In this document: one piece after another, positions 44,010-56,688 of the stretch
Numbering within the stretch: position 1 is the first letter of the stretch
Layout: every line of letters begins with the position of its first letter
DNA from: Kosakonia oryzendophytica
GTDB lineage: Bacteria; Pseudomonadota; Gammaproteobacteria; Enterobacterales; Enterobacteriaceae
Length of the DNA stretch: 64,000 nucleotides
NCBI RefSeq assembly: GCF_900094925.1
Contig: NZ_FMAY01000018.1
Coordinates: 1 to 64,000 of the forward strand
Direction of reading: 5' to 3'
The notes under the pieces: generated by a model
The model's database searches: none
The model's input: only the letters and a program-made list of their open reading frames with translations
Told to the model about the DNA's origin: nothing
Translations under genes and position numbers: made by a program

Positions 44010-44942
44010 TTACCCCAGCTCACGCAGACGATGCGCCATTTTGCGGAAGAAAGAGTCCTGGCTTTCATCGCGATCGGATTGCCCCGTCACCACCACTGTC
44101 GCGGTCGTGCCCGACGGCCACAGGTTCCCCTGTTGCTGATCGAGGCGGATACGCACCGGCACACGCTGTGCCAGACGAACCCACTCCAGATTGGAGTCAA
44201 TGGTTGCCATTCCTTTGCTGTCATTGCTGCTACTGGCATTCGTTACCCCGGCGGCAATGCTGTCCACGGTTCCTTTCAATACCTGATTACTGCCCAATGG
44301 GGTCACTTCCGCCCGGTAACCCGCGCGCACACCTTCCAGTTTGGTCTCTTCCATATAAGCCAGAACATAGAACGTGTTCTGCTTCACCAATGCCACAGCG
44401 GTAGAACCACGGGTGATAAACTCACCGGCGTAAACGTTAAGGTTGGTGACCCAGCCATCCGCCGGGGCGCGAATAATCGTGCGTTCTAGATCCAGCTTCG
44501 CCAGGTCGCGGGTCGCAACGGCTTTTGCTAACTGATGCAGTTCGGTTTGCAGCGTATTATTGGCCTGGTCGATTTCCTCTCGCGACATCGCCTGCACGCC
44601 CAATTGGTTACGACGCCCGGCTTCACGGCGTTTTTCGCTGACCAGCGCTTCGTAATAGGCGACATCCGCCTCGTCTTGTTCCAGGGCTTTTTGATAGCGC
44701 GGCTGATCGATAGTGAACAGAACTTGTCCCTGTTTCACCAGTTGGTTGTCATGCACATTGACTGACGTTACCAGACCGGTGACATCCGGCGCGATGGCGA
44801 CGACGTCAGCGCTAAAACGTGCATCGCGCGTCCAGGGCGATTCAGTGTAATAAACCCAGGCGCGGAAGATTGCGATGAATGCCAGGATAACCAGTACCAT
44901 CGTGATGGCGGTACGGGTGATATTTCTTGTTAGTGTTTTCAC
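44010..44942 (-). CDS. aaeA: Aromatic carboxylic acid efflux pump, membrane-fusion subunit AaeA
   Basis: This 310-residue membrane-fusion (HlyD/EmrA-like) protein has an N-terminal helix (about 11-31). The lipoyl-like halves are [15 protein letters not shown] and [13 protein letters not shown], flanking a coiled-coil hairpin. It starts with GTG at 44942, after GAGGTA. The frame is open further upstream, but those codons overlap aaeX and are not conserved. Confidence 0.95.
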   Translation of the reverse strand: MKTLTRNITRTAITMVLVILAFIAIFRAWVYYTESPWTRDARFSADVVAIAPDVTGLVTSVNVHDNQLVKQGQVLFTIDQPRYQKALEQDEADVAYYEALVSEKRREAGRRNQLGVQAMSREEIDQANNTLQTELHQLAKAVATRDLAKLDLERTIIRAPADGWVTNLNVYAGEFITRGSTAVALVKQNTFYVLAYMEETKLEGVRAGYRAEVTPLGSNQVLKGTVDSIAAGVTNASSSNDSKGMATIDSNLEWVRLAQRVPVRIRLDQQQGNLWPSGTTATVVVTGQSDRDESQDSFFRKMAHRLRELG

Positions 44943-44949
44943 ATCTACC

Positions 44950-45153
44950 TCAAACAAACAGGCGCGACAGCAGATAAAACAGGCAGCAGTAGAGCGCGGT
45001 ATTAAATAACGCCGGGTGCCAGACAAAGTCGTAGATCCCGGTCGGGACCAGCACACGGCGCACCAGCCAGAAGATCGCCAGTGACAAAATTAATTCGAAA
45101 AAAATCGGTGGGAACGATAAACCGAACACCACGATTACGGGAAACAGACTCAT
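44950..45153 (-). CDS. aaeX: Small inner-membrane protein AaeX
   Basis: This 67-residue DUF1656 protein has two membrane helices ([19 protein letters not shown] onward). It is nearly identical to E. coli AaeX and is the first gene of aaeXAB. Its exact role in the pump is unknown. The ATG at 45153 matches the family start. Confidence 0.95.
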   Translation of the reverse strand: MSLFPVIVVFGLSFPPIFFELILSLAIFWLVRRVLVPTGIYDFVWHPALFNTALYCCLFYLLSRLFV

Positions 45154-45291
45154 GTTGACCTTGATTAGAGAGCACGCAGGTGACAATTTTTCTCACGTCA
45201 CCGCAGGAGTAAGGGCAAGGAAAGCCAGGCGAGAGTGACGCGTTTTTTCTTACCCTGATCGGGCTTAGCCGCCCCAGGGTGATTATTCAGC

Positions 45292-45316
45292 TAACAGTAT
45301 ATTAACGTAACTGTTA
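45292..45316 (+). promoter_or_regulatory. Dyad in the aaeX-aaeR gap, candidate AaeR operator
   Basis: TAACAG-N13-CTGTTA is a perfect inverted repeat between the divergent pump operon and its LysR-type regulator, the usual place for such operators. A binding role for AaeR is inference from position only. Confidence 0.4.
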
Positions 45317-45333
45317 TGCTGTTATCTATATAA

Positions 45334-45349
45334 TGTGATCTAAATCACT
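45334..45349 (+). promoter_or_regulatory. Predicted CRP-binding site in the aaeX-aaeR gap
   Basis: TGTGA-N6-TCACT matches 9 of 10 half-site bases of the CRP consensus. It lies only 19 bases before the aaeR start codon and about 180 bases before aaeX, so it could regulate either gene. Confidence 0.6.
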
Positions 45350-45367
45350 TTTAAGCCAGAGTGAATA

Positions 45368-46291
45368 ATGGAACGACTAAAGCGGATGTCGGTATTTGCC
45401 AAAGTGGTGGAGCTGGGCTCTTTTACCGCCGCTGCCCGACAGTTACAAATGAGCGTTTCGTCCATCAGCCAGACGGTGGCAAAGCTGGAAGATGAGTTGC
45501 AGGTAAAGCTGCTTAACCGCAGCACGCGCAGCCTGGGGCTGACCGAAGCCGGTAAAATTTACTACCAGGGCTGTCGAAGGATGCTGCATGAGGTACAGGA
45601 TGTACACGAGCAACTTTATGCGTTTAACAACACACCTATCGGCACGCTGCGCATTGGGAGTTCTTCAACCATGGCGCAAAATGTGCTGGCAAAAATGACA
45701 GCGGATATGCTGAAAGAGCATCCGGGGTTGTCGGTTAACCTGGTGACCGGTATCCCTGCGCCGGATCTGATCGCCGACGGGCTGGATGTGGTGATCCGCG
45801 TTGGAGCATTGCAGGATTCCAGTCTCTTCTCCCGCCGTCTTGGCGCAATGCCGATGGTGGTCTGCGCTGCCAAAAACTATCTTGCCCAATACGGCATTCC
45901 TGAAAAACCCGCCGATCTGGCAAATCACTCCTGGCTGGAGTACAGCGTGCGCCCGGATAATGAGTTTGAGTTGGTCGCGCCGGAGGGGATCTCCACGCGG
46001 TTGATCCCGCAGGGGCGTTTTGTCACCAACGATCCGATGACGCTGACGCGCTGGCTGACCGCCGGAGCCGGGATCGCATTTGTGCCGTTAATGTGGGTGA
46101 TCGATGAGATCAACAATGGCACGCTGGAGATCCTGCTGCCGCGTTATCAATCGGATCCCCGCCCGGTTTATGCGCTGTATACGGAAAAGGATAAGCTGCC
46201 GCTCAAGGTGCAGGTGTGTATTAACTATCTGACGGATTACTTTATCGATGTGGCAAAGGTTTACCAGAGTATGCAAGGCCGCAGTGTGTGA
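45368..46291 (+). CDS. aaeR: LysR-type transcriptional regulator AaeR
   Basis: The 307-residue regulator has an N-terminal winged HTH (FAKVVELGSFTAAARQLQMS, SSISQTVAKLE). A C-terminal effector-binding domain starts near residue 90. In E. coli it activates aaeXAB when p-hydroxybenzoate is present. It diverges from aaeX across 214 bases that contain a dyad and a CRP-like site. Confidence 0.95.
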   Translation: MERLKRMSVFAKVVELGSFTAAARQLQMSVSSISQTVAKLEDELQVKLLNRSTRSLGLTEAGKIYYQGCRRMLHEVQDVHEQLYAFNNTPIGTLRIGSSSTMAQNVLAKMTADMLKEHPGLSVNLVTGIPAPDLIADGLDVVIRVGALQDSSLFSRRLGAMPMVVCAAKNYLAQYGIPEKPADLANHSWLEYSVRPDNEFELVAPEGISTRLIPQGRFVTNDPMTLTRWLTAGAGIAFVPLMWVIDEINNGTLEILLPRYQSDPRPVYALYTEKDKLPLKVQVCINYLTDYFIDVAKVYQSMQGRSV

Positions 46292-46327
46292 TGCTCCCCT
46301 CCCGTAAAGGAGAGGAGCGGTGAGCCA

Positions 46328-47857
<1,530 letters not shown>

Positions 47858-50800
47858 TCATTGCTTTTTATCCGTCCGCGCCTGGCGCAGGACTTCGTTG
47901 ATCTGCGGCTGATCCACCGGACCGGTAATGCGGTAACGCAGAATCGAGACTTTATTCCACAGCGGCCCCAGAACTTTGCTGGCGGCAAACACCGCTGCGC
48001 CAACAATCGGGTTAACCGCAAATGCCGCCGCGACGCCAACGGTAGCGGAAATTTCCGGTGCGACGACCGCTTCAACATCCAGTTCCCGCCGGACCAGGTC
48101 CACCGAACCTTTCATGGCGATATCCGCTTCCAGGCCGTCCACCAGCGTATCGTCGCTGTGCAGCACACCATCTTTGATCCACGCAGTACTGCGAATCGAG
48201 TCGAACCAGAAACCCTCACTGCTGAATGTGTCACTAAAATCCAGACGCAACTTTCGCAATAACGAATCAACACTGAACAGACGCAATAGCTGCCCGGCAT
48301 GGCCGGTGCTGATATCGGTGATTTGCCCCTTGCCCAACCGCGTACGCAGGATACCGTTGAGCGACTCCTCCTGCGGCTCCCAGGGTGGGTTACGCCAGTG
48401 CAGGTCATAGTTGATATCGAAAGAGGAACCCCGTACAGGCGTTGGCACGCCGAAGAAACCCATTGCCGAATCGAGCTTATCGCCGCGCAGAGCGCCTTTG
48501 ATGGAGGTACGCTCATCACCGGCTTTGTTCACCCACTCGCCTTCAGCTGTCAGGCGTGCAAGACCGCTATCGACCAGGCCACCAACCAGCGTCATCGTCT
48601 CGCCTTTAATGGCGAAATCGCCGTCAATGCGGCCATATTTTTGCCCCCACAGCCAGCACTCTGCGCAGCGTAACTGCAAATCGGGCCAGCCGGTGAAATC
48701 CACCCGGGTTTTGCCACGCAGCAGCGTTGAAGGCGACGAAATATCATCATCATTGGGCTCGGTGCTTGACGGGTTGTAGTAGAGATAACGAATTGCAGCC
48801 AGCCACGGCGCATTATCACGCAGGGTCAGTGTCCCGCTAATCTCCCGCCCTTGCGCTTCGATCAGCGAGCCGGAAGCCTGCGGTTGCGACACGATACTCA
48901 GGTTATTCCACTGCTGTCCGCCCAGCGTCAGCGCCGGCGTACGCAGGGTGATGCTTTGTGGGAACGTGGTGGTATTACTGACATTGTTCGCCACCCCCTG
49001 GCGTAACAAGCCCAGCCATTGCGCGCCATTCATCGCCGGAAGGTTTAATTCCAGTCCGCTCTGATCCGGTAGCGGAGGCACGGTTCGGCTGTCTGACGTC
49101 CAGATCCCACGATCGAGCCCCAGCTTGTTACTCAGCAACCAGCGGCTATTAAAATGGTTGGTGCTGCCCGCGTTCCCGGTGAGATCAAAACTGTGCAGAT
49201 TCCCTTCCACCTTCAGCTTGACCGGCAGCGCTTTGCCCGCCGGTTTGTCCAGCGGCGGCGGTAAGGTACTGGCGAGATTATTCAGATTGCCATCAATGTT
49301 AACTTTATAGGTCGCACCAGACTTATACGGTAACTCAATGCCGACATCGCCTTTCCACGCGACACTGCCGCGCAGCGCATCATTGAGCTGTGAGGGTAAA
49401 ACGCCGGTGCGCGCAGGTTGCCAGTTACCGTCCAGATTCACCGCCACCTGATAGGCTTTGTCGCCTTCGGTGGTTGAGAAATTCACATTTAGCGGCTGGT
49501 TAAACCAGGTGGCCTGTAGTGGCTCGCTCTGCAGATTGCCGTTCACAAAGCTGAACTTGCCGCTGAGATCTTTCAGAGTGCTATTAAGCGGTTTGATAAA
49601 CAGGCCGTTATTACGCAACATGACCTCGCCTTTGGCGGTAGTCCTCTCGCCGTCCAGCGGGATATCAAGATGTAAACGAGCATTCACGTCGCCATCAACT
49701 TGCAGCTCTTCCAGCGCGTTGCCAAGAGAGTCATGCAGCGGCGTCTCTTTAAAATAGGGTCCCACCGCCTTGCCAGGCCCGTTGATATCCGCATCGATGA
49801 GCAGTTTTTCTTTTACATAGTCCGGGATATTCGCGGTCAGATTACTGGCCGTCACGCCGCCGAGCGCAACGTTATCGCTCTTCATCCACAGGCCATCGTT
49901 AACAAAATCGAGCTGAATATCGAGATTTTTCAGCGCCGGCCAGTCAGGCTGGAAAGCAAACGTCGCGTTACGCAGCGGTACCAGTACTTCAAACTGGCCT
50001 TCATTGTGTTTATAAGGGAAGAGACGCGGGTTGCCGCCATAGACCAGCGTGGCATCTTGCGCCTGCCCCCCCTGAATGGCGGCGCTGAGATAATCCACTA
50101 ACGCTTTACCCATCAAGTTTTCCGGGAAATAACGCCATGCCTGACCGCCATCCGTAACGTTGATCCCTGCCAGAATGCCGAGCCAGGGCTCATCATCCTG
50201 CGGCTGAAGATAACGGAAACCACCATGAGCATGAATGGCATTGGCCTGCACATCGATGTTGCGCCCATCGAGTTGAAAACCGTGCTCGTTCTGCTGCCAG
50301 TTCAGCGTAGCCTCGCCCTTTTCAATCTCCAGCGGCGCGCGGAACACGGTCTCATACGGCATCTTTGCTTTCGCCATATTCACGGTCAACCGCCCGTCGT
50401 CCATGCTCCCTTCAAGTGTTCCGCCCAGATGCTCCACACCTGGCAGTAGCTGCCACTGTTTCCAGGCGATATCTTTCCAACGCGCCTGGAAACGCGTTTT
50501 ACCGGGAGACTGCAACGGAATATCCAGCGCTAACTGTTCCAGCAGTCCGCTGGGCTGCATCGTGCCCCAGATGTTGTAGAGCTGTGGCGAGATTTTTTCG
50601 GCAATCGGCAGCAATCCTTCCAGCCTGCTGAGCTCAAGATTGCTGGCACGCACGCGTAACTCATCGCTCTGAACGCCACCTGCCCCGCCAGTCTCCTGTG
50701 CCGGAACCCAGGCAAAACTCAGCGAACCTTGCGGCCAGGCACGATCGTCAATGGCAATGCGTGTGGCAGGTACATCAAACTGCCACCCCTGCTGCTGGCG

Positions 50801-51667
50801 CGACACATGTACCGTAAGGTTATCCACCGTCATCCGGTGTACCGTGTTATCCCCTTGCCAGCTGGCACCGCCCCGCTTTAACCAGACATCGCCGCTTTCG
50901 ACCACGCCTTTATTCAGCGCCATCCAGCCTTCCAGGCTGAAACGCGCGCTATTGAGCGCAACGTTGTCGCGCATCCATTCGCCAAGCCAGGGTTTGACAT
51001 CGATATCATCCGCCTGCAACCAGACACGCCCATTGTTCAGTAACCCGTTGTCATCACGCAGGTCCATTCGCACCTGCATAATGCCGTGTTGGCCGGTCAG
51101 ACTGGAAAGACTGACTTGCCCTTCTGCACGGTGTCTATCGTTACTGTTGAGCCAGGTTAATTGCGGGATCGCCAGTTCGGCACGTTGGCCGGAAAGGGTC
51201 AGGAAGCTGATGCGGCTGTCACGCAGATCAAAGTGATCGAACTGACGCAGGAACAGATCGCTCATGCGATCCGTCTCAAGGGTGTCGCTCGTATCGTTAC
51301 GTTGCAGCGGCGTATTGGTATGTGCGACCAGTTGCCAGAAGGTAAGATTGCGGAACTGCCAGCGCAGGTGCAGCAGGCTTTGCCAGATATCCAGCGCCAG
51401 GGTTACACGTTTAATGGAGAGGTCGCTGCCGTCTTTCATCGCGGCGTGGATATCGCGCACTTCCAGCTCAGGGCCGAAATTCTCCCAGCGCGCCTGAATC
51501 TGCCCGGCCTGTACCACTATCCCCGTGCGGGCTTCGATCTGCGCCAGAATCTGCGGGCGCCAGTTATCCAGATGGGGAAGGACAAGGCGTAACCCACTCA
51601 CCAGCAGCGCCACGATGACAATCAGCGTCGCTCCTGTAAGCAGCAATATCCCCGGCAGTCGCCTCAC
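47858..51667 (-). CDS. yhdP: AsmA-like protein YhdP, phospholipid transport to the outer membrane
   Basis: This 1269-residue protein (E. coli 1266) has one N-terminal membrane helix (about 5-27). It then has a very long beta-rich periplasmic body of the DUF3971/AsmA2 type, expected to form a hydrophobic groove. Near the C-terminus is a conserved hydrophobic stretch, ISATVGVAAAFAVNPIVGAA. With TamB and YdbH it moves phospholipids from inner to outer membrane. It follows rng by 58 bases. Confidence 0.97.
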   Translation of the reverse strand: MRRLPGILLLTGATLIVIVALLVSGLRLVLPHLDNWRPQILAQIEARTGIVVQAGQIQARWENFGPELEVRDIHAAMKDGSDLSIKRVTLALDIWQSLLHLRWQFRNLTFWQLVAHTNTPLQRNDTSDTLETDRMSDLFLRQFDHFDLRDSRISFLTLSGQRAELAIPQLTWLNSNDRHRAEGQVSLSSLTGQHGIMQVRMDLRDDNGLLNNGRVWLQADDIDVKPWLGEWMRDNVALNSARFSLEGWMALNKGVVESGDVWLKRGGASWQGDNTVHRMTVDNLTVHVSRQQQGWQFDVPATRIAIDDRAWPQGSLSFAWVPAQETGGAGGVQSDELRVRASNLELSRLEGLLPIAEKISPQLYNIWGTMQPSGLLEQLALDIPLQSPGKTRFQARWKDIAWKQWQLLPGVEHLGGTLEGSMDDGRLTVNMAKAKMPYETVFRAPLEIEKGEATLNWQQNEHGFQLDGRNIDVQANAIHAHGGFRYLQPQDDEPWLGILAGINVTDGGQAWRYFPENLMGKALVDYLSAAIQGGQAQDATLVYGGNPRLFPYKHNEGQFEVLVPLRNATFAFQPDWPALKNLDIQLDFVNDGLWMKSDNVALGGVTASNLTANIPDYVKEKLLIDADINGPGKAVGPYFKETPLHDSLGNALEELQVDGDVNARLHLDIPLDGERTTAKGEVMLRNNGLFIKPLNSTLKDLSGKFSFVNGNLQSEPLQATWFNQPLNVNFSTTEGDKAYQVAVNLDGNWQPARTGVLPSQLNDALRGSVAWKGDVGIELPYKSGATYKVNIDGNLNNLASTLPPPLDKPAGKALPVKLKVEGNLHSFDLTGNAGSTNHFNSRWLLSNKLGLDRGIWTSDSRTVPPLPDQSGLELNLPAMNGAQWLGLLRQGVANNVSNTTTFPQSITLRTPALTLGGQQWNNLSIVSQPQASGSLIEAQGREISGTLTLRDNAPWLAAIRYLYYNPSSTEPNDDDISSPSTLLRGKTRVDFTGWPDLQLRCAECWLWGQKYGRIDGDFAIKGETMTLVGGLVDSGLARLTAEGEWVNKAGDERTSIKGALRGDKLDSAMGFFGVPTPVRGSSFDINYDLHWRNPPWEPQEESLNGILRTRLGKGQITDISTGHAGQLLRLFSVDSLLRKLRLDFSDTFSSEGFWFDSIRSTAWIKDGVLHSDDTLVDGLEADIAMKGSVDLVRRELDVEAVVAPEISATVGVAAAFAVNPIVGAAVFAASKVLGPLWNKVSILRYRITGPVDQPQINEVLRQARTDKKQ

Positions 51668-51725
51668 GCCTCTCTCCTTGTCAACCCAACAACCAGACCC
51701 GCTCGTGTCGCAGCGCGCTGCGCAA

Positions 51726-53195
51726 TCACATCATTACTACGTCGAACTGTTCCTGATTATAGAGCGGCTCGATTTGTACTTTGACCTGTTTACCGACGAA
51801 GATTTCCACCTCCGCCAGCGCGTGTGACTCTTCGCCTTTCAGTGTCTCGGCCACCGCCGGAGAAGCGTAAACCAGGAAGCGATCGGAATCGTAAGCATGA
51901 TGCACACGCACAATCTCGCGCATGATTTCATAGCATACGGTTTCCACCGTTTTTACGGTGCCACGGCCATGACAGGTCGGACACTCATTACACAGAACAT
52001 GTTCCACGCTTTCACGCGTGCGCTTGCGGGTCATTTCCACCAGCCCAAGTTGGGAGAAACCATTGATGCTGGTTTTCACCCGATCCTTGCTCAATGCCTG
52101 CTCCAGAGAATGCAGTACGCGACGGCGATGATCCTCATTATTCATGTCGATAAAATCGATAATGATAATGCCGCCGAGGTTGCGTAAACGCAGCTGGCGG
52201 GCGATCGCCTGCGTGGCTTCAATGTTAGTGTTGAAGATAGTGTCGTCGAGATTACGATGGCCGACAAACGCACCGGTATTGATATCCACCGTGGTCATCG
52301 CCTCGGTCTGATCAATGATCAAATAACCGCCCGATTTCAGCTCAACTTTCCGCTCCAGCGCCCGCTGAATTTCGTTTTCCACATCAAAGAGATCGAAAAT
52401 CGGCTGCCGCCCGCTGTAGTGCTCAAGCTTGCTGGTCATCTCCGGGATGTACTCCGCAGTAAACTCCAGCAACGCTTCAAATGTCAGCCGGGAGTCAACG
52501 CGAATACGGTCGAGATGGGCATCGGCGAAATCGCGCAGCACACGCTGTGCCAGCGCCAGTTCGCCATACAGTTTGCAGCGCGACTGCTGGCGCTTTTTGC
52601 GCTCCATCACCTTGGTCCAGACGCGCTTCAGGTAGGCCGCATCAGAGGCGAGATCCTCTTCACATACGCCCTCCGCCGCCGTGCGAATGATAAAACCACC
52701 CTGCTCATCGCAATAGGCTGCCACGACCTGCTTGAGGCGCTCGCGCTCGGCTTCACTTTCAATACGTTGGGAAACCCCCACATGTGCAGCACCTGGCATA
52801 AACACCAGATAACGTGAAGGGAGGGTAATGTCCGTGGTCAGGCGTGCACCTTTCGTACCGAGGGGATCTTTCACCACCTGCACCATCAGATCCTGTCCCT
52901 GACGAACCAGCTCGGAAATATCGCGGACGGTGAAGTTCTTCTGCTCTTCTCCGGCGACGCATTCAGTGTGCGGCATAATGTCGGAAGCGTGAAGGAATGC
53001 CGCCTTTTCCAGACCAATATCTACAAAAGCCGCCTGCATACCCGGCAGAACCCGGCTAACCCGACCTTTGTAGATATTGCCTACTATCCCGCGCCGTGCT
53101 TCACGCTCGATGTGAATTTCCTGAAGGATACCGCCGTCAATATACGCGACGCGTGTTTCCGATGGTGTTACGTTGACCAGTAATTCAGCCGTCAT
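51726..53195 (-). CDS. rng: Ribonuclease G
   Basis: The 489 residues equal E. coli RNase G. The S1 domain lies at about 39-128. The catalytic region has [10 protein letters not shown] and IIIIDFIDM with the Mg-binding Asp residues, and the zinc-link motif is CPTCHGRG. It trims the 5' end of 16S rRNA and decays adhE mRNA. It overlaps yhdE by 11 bases. Confidence 0.98.
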   Translation of the reverse strand: MTAELLVNVTPSETRVAYIDGGILQEIHIEREARRGIVGNIYKGRVSRVLPGMQAAFVDIGLEKAAFLHASDIMPHTECVAGEEQKNFTVRDISELVRQGQDLMVQVVKDPLGTKGARLTTDITLPSRYLVFMPGAAHVGVSQRIESEAERERLKQVVAAYCDEQGGFIIRTAAEGVCEEDLASDAAYLKRVWTKVMERKKRQQSRCKLYGELALAQRVLRDFADAHLDRIRVDSRLTFEALLEFTAEYIPEMTSKLEHYSGRQPIFDLFDVENEIQRALERKVELKSGGYLIIDQTEAMTTVDINTGAFVGHRNLDDTIFNTNIEATQAIARQLRLRNLGGIIIIDFIDMNNEDHRRRVLHSLEQALSKDRVKTSINGFSQLGLVEMTRKRTRESVEHVLCNECPTCHGRGTVKTVETVCYEIMREIVRVHHAYDSDRFLVYASPAVAETLKGEESHALAEVEIFVGKQVKVQIEPLYNQEQFDVVMM

Positions 53196-53778
53196 GATTA
53201 TCTCTTCCCTCGCGCAGTGCGTTAAAATTGCTCAGCAATTCCCAGGTTTCTACCAGCGGTAACCCCATAACGGCATGATAGCTACCGTTAATCTTCCTGA
53301 CGAAACAGCCGCCAGCGCCCTGAATACCGTAGGCGCCCGCTTTATCCAGTGGCTCGCCGCTGGCAACATAAGCGGCGATATCCGCGTCTGACAACACTCT
53401 GAAGGTCACTTCCGTTTCCACCAGGCAATCGAGCAGATACTGGCTGTCCGCCAGCGCCACCGCGGTCATCACCTGATGTGTTTGCCCGGAAAGCTGACGC
53501 AACATACTGGCAGCATGCGAGGAGTTTTTCGGTTTTTCAAGCACTTCACCATTAAATATCACGATGGTATCGGCACCCAACACCGGCAGATCCTGCGTTG
53601 CCATCGCCACGCCCGCCTGCGCTTTTTCTCGCGCCAGCCGCGTTACGTATTGCCGGGCGGATTCCTGCGCCTGACGCTGTTCTTCAATGCCCGGAATAAT
53701 GCGCCTGAACGTTACGCCCAACTGGGTGAGCAGTTCCTGACGACGAGGGGAGCCGGAAGCAAGCCAGATATCTGTCAT
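53185..53778 (-). CDS. yhdE: Maf-like nucleoside triphosphate pyrophosphatase
   Basis: This 197-residue Maf family enzyme has the N-terminal signature [12 protein letters not shown] and the central [16 protein letters not shown] motif. E. coli YhdE hydrolyses dTTP and UTP and, when overmade, arrests division. It lies between mreD (8 bases upstream) and rng. Confidence 0.97.
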   Translation of the reverse strand: MTDIWLASGSPRRQELLTQLGVTFRRIIPGIEEQRQAQESARQYVTRLAREKAQAGVAMATQDLPVLGADTIVIFNGEVLEKPKNSSHAASMLRQLSGQTHQVMTAVALADSQYLLDCLVETEVTFRVLSDADIAAYVASGEPLDKAGAYGIQGAGGCFVRKINGSYHAVMGLPLVETWELLSNFNALREGRDNHDG

Positions 53779-53786
53779 AAAAACCT

Positions 53787-54275
53787 TTATTGCACCGCGA
53801 ACTGCTGGCGAATTTTACGCATTAACAGGAACAGCCATGGCCAGAGCACGCCATTGACAAGACTGCTCCAGAAAATATCAGGCTTGAACGAAACGTTAAT
53901 CACCAAAAATTCCGCCCAGAAGACAATCACTTCGGTAGCCAACGACAACAACATCACCACCAGCGCCTGTTGCCAGAGCGCCAGATTACGGAATAACTGA
54001 AATTTCAGTGCGACCAGATAGGCGACAATGCTTAATGACAACGCACGTACGCCAAGTGTGGATCCGCTAATCAGATCCAGTATGGCACCCATGGCGAAAC
54101 CCGTACCGACATTTACGCGGTGCGGCAACGCCAGGATCCAGTAAAGCAGAATAAGCAGCACCCAGTTTGGCCGGTAGACAATGATGTCATCCGGCCAGGG
54201 CATAATTTGAAGCAACAGAGCAATGAAAAACGAGAGCCAGATAACCCAGCGCCCCTGGCTACGGTAACTTGCCAC
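53787..54275 (-). CDS. mreD: Rod shape-determining protein MreD
   Basis: This 162-residue inner-membrane protein has five or six membrane helices. It is a partner of MreC and MreB in the elongasome. Its start shares one base with the mreC stop, so the two are coupled. Confidence 0.97.
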   Translation of the reverse strand: MASYRSQGRWVIWLSFFIALLLQIMPWPDDIIVYRPNWVLLILLYWILALPHRVNVGTGFAMGAILDLISGSTLGVRALSLSIVAYLVALKFQLFRNLALWQQALVVMLLSLATEVIVFWAEFLVINVSFKPDIFWSSLVNGVLWPWLFLLMRKIRQQFAVQ

Positions 54276-55273
54276 TATTGCCCTCCCGTCGAGGCTGAGG
54301 GAGGTGGTTGCGTCATGCCGGTCGCAGGAGCTGGCATGGGTGCTGGCGGCCCCATCACATCCGGAGAAGGCAGCACCTGCGGCATCATTTGCAGCAGACG
54401 TTCATTCGCGACGCGATGGACATCTTCCGGCGTTCTTGGGTTAGAACCATTACGATCCGCGCCCCATAACAGCAGCAGATAACGCAGACGTTGCAGACCT
54501 GCGGTTGGACGCGCCTGAATCACCGTGTAAGCACGCTGTGTATCCAGTTTGACCGAGGAAACGACCGCCACCGGATAACCTTCCGGGAAACGCCCCCCAA
54601 GGCCAGAGGTCACCAGCACGTCGCCGACACGGATATCGGTGTTCGCGGGCAGATGTTCCAGTTGGAGATCATCGGTGCAACCGTTACCAGCGGCAATCAC
54701 GCGGATATCATTACGCAGTACCTGGATGGGCAATGCGTGGGTCGCATCGCAAATCAGCAGCACCCGACTGGTGAGTTTCGCTACCGCGACAACCTGCCCC
54801 ACCACGCCTTTATCGCTGATCACCGGCTGACCTTCATATACGCCGTTGACGCTGCCTTTATCGATAACCACCTGATCGCTATAAGGGTCATTCACCGTTG
54901 AAATAACCTGGGTCACCATTTTTTGCTCATCCTGACGCAGCGGTGAACCCAGCAGTTCACGCAGGCGCGCGTTCTCCTGCTTATACTGCCCTAACATTAG
55001 CAGCTCGCTGTTTTTCAGCAGCAATTCCTGACGCAATGCCCGATTTTCAAGCTCAAGCTGATCGCGCGAGGCCAGCGTTTGCGAAACGCTGTCTAATAAT
55101 TCGCGAGGACCGTTAGAAATAAAATAGAAAGGACTGACGGCAGTATCCATGTACGTTCTGATTTGACTGAACGTACCGAGGCGGCTGTCGGCAATAATGA
55201 CTCCGAGCGCCACCAGGACCGCCAGGAAAAGACGAATCTGCAGTGACGGGCCACGGCTAAAAATTGGCTTCAT
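54275..55273 (-). CDS. mreC: Rod shape-determining protein MreC
   Basis: This 332-residue protein has an N-terminal membrane helix (about 10-28) and a coiled coil ([20 protein letters not shown], about 67-110). The periplasmic beta domain with [20 protein letters not shown] follows. It organises RodA-PBP2. The family core is complete, but the Pro/Gln/Ala-rich C-terminal tail is short: E. coli MreC has 367 residues, and the loss is all after about residue 300. Confidence 0.97.
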   Translation of the reverse strand: MKPIFSRGPSLQIRLFLAVLVALGVIIADSRLGTFSQIRTYMDTAVSPFYFISNGPRELLDSVSQTLASRDQLELENRALRQELLLKNSELLMLGQYKQENARLRELLGSPLRQDEQKMVTQVISTVNDPYSDQVVIDKGSVNGVYEGQPVISDKGVVGQVVAVAKLTSRVLLICDATHALPIQVLRNDIRVIAAGNGCTDDLQLEHLPANTDIRVGDVLVTSGLGGRFPEGYPVAVVSSVKLDTQRAYTVIQARPTAGLQRLRYLLLLWGADRNGSNPRTPEDVHRVANERLLQMMPQVLPSPDVMGPPAPMPAPATGMTQPPPSASTGGQ

Positions 55274-55337
55274 AGGCTTTGCGTATTCTCAGGCCAGCCA
55301 GATTCGGAGCGACATAGCGCTCCGAATCTGACACGGA

Positions 55338-56688
<1,351 letters not shown>

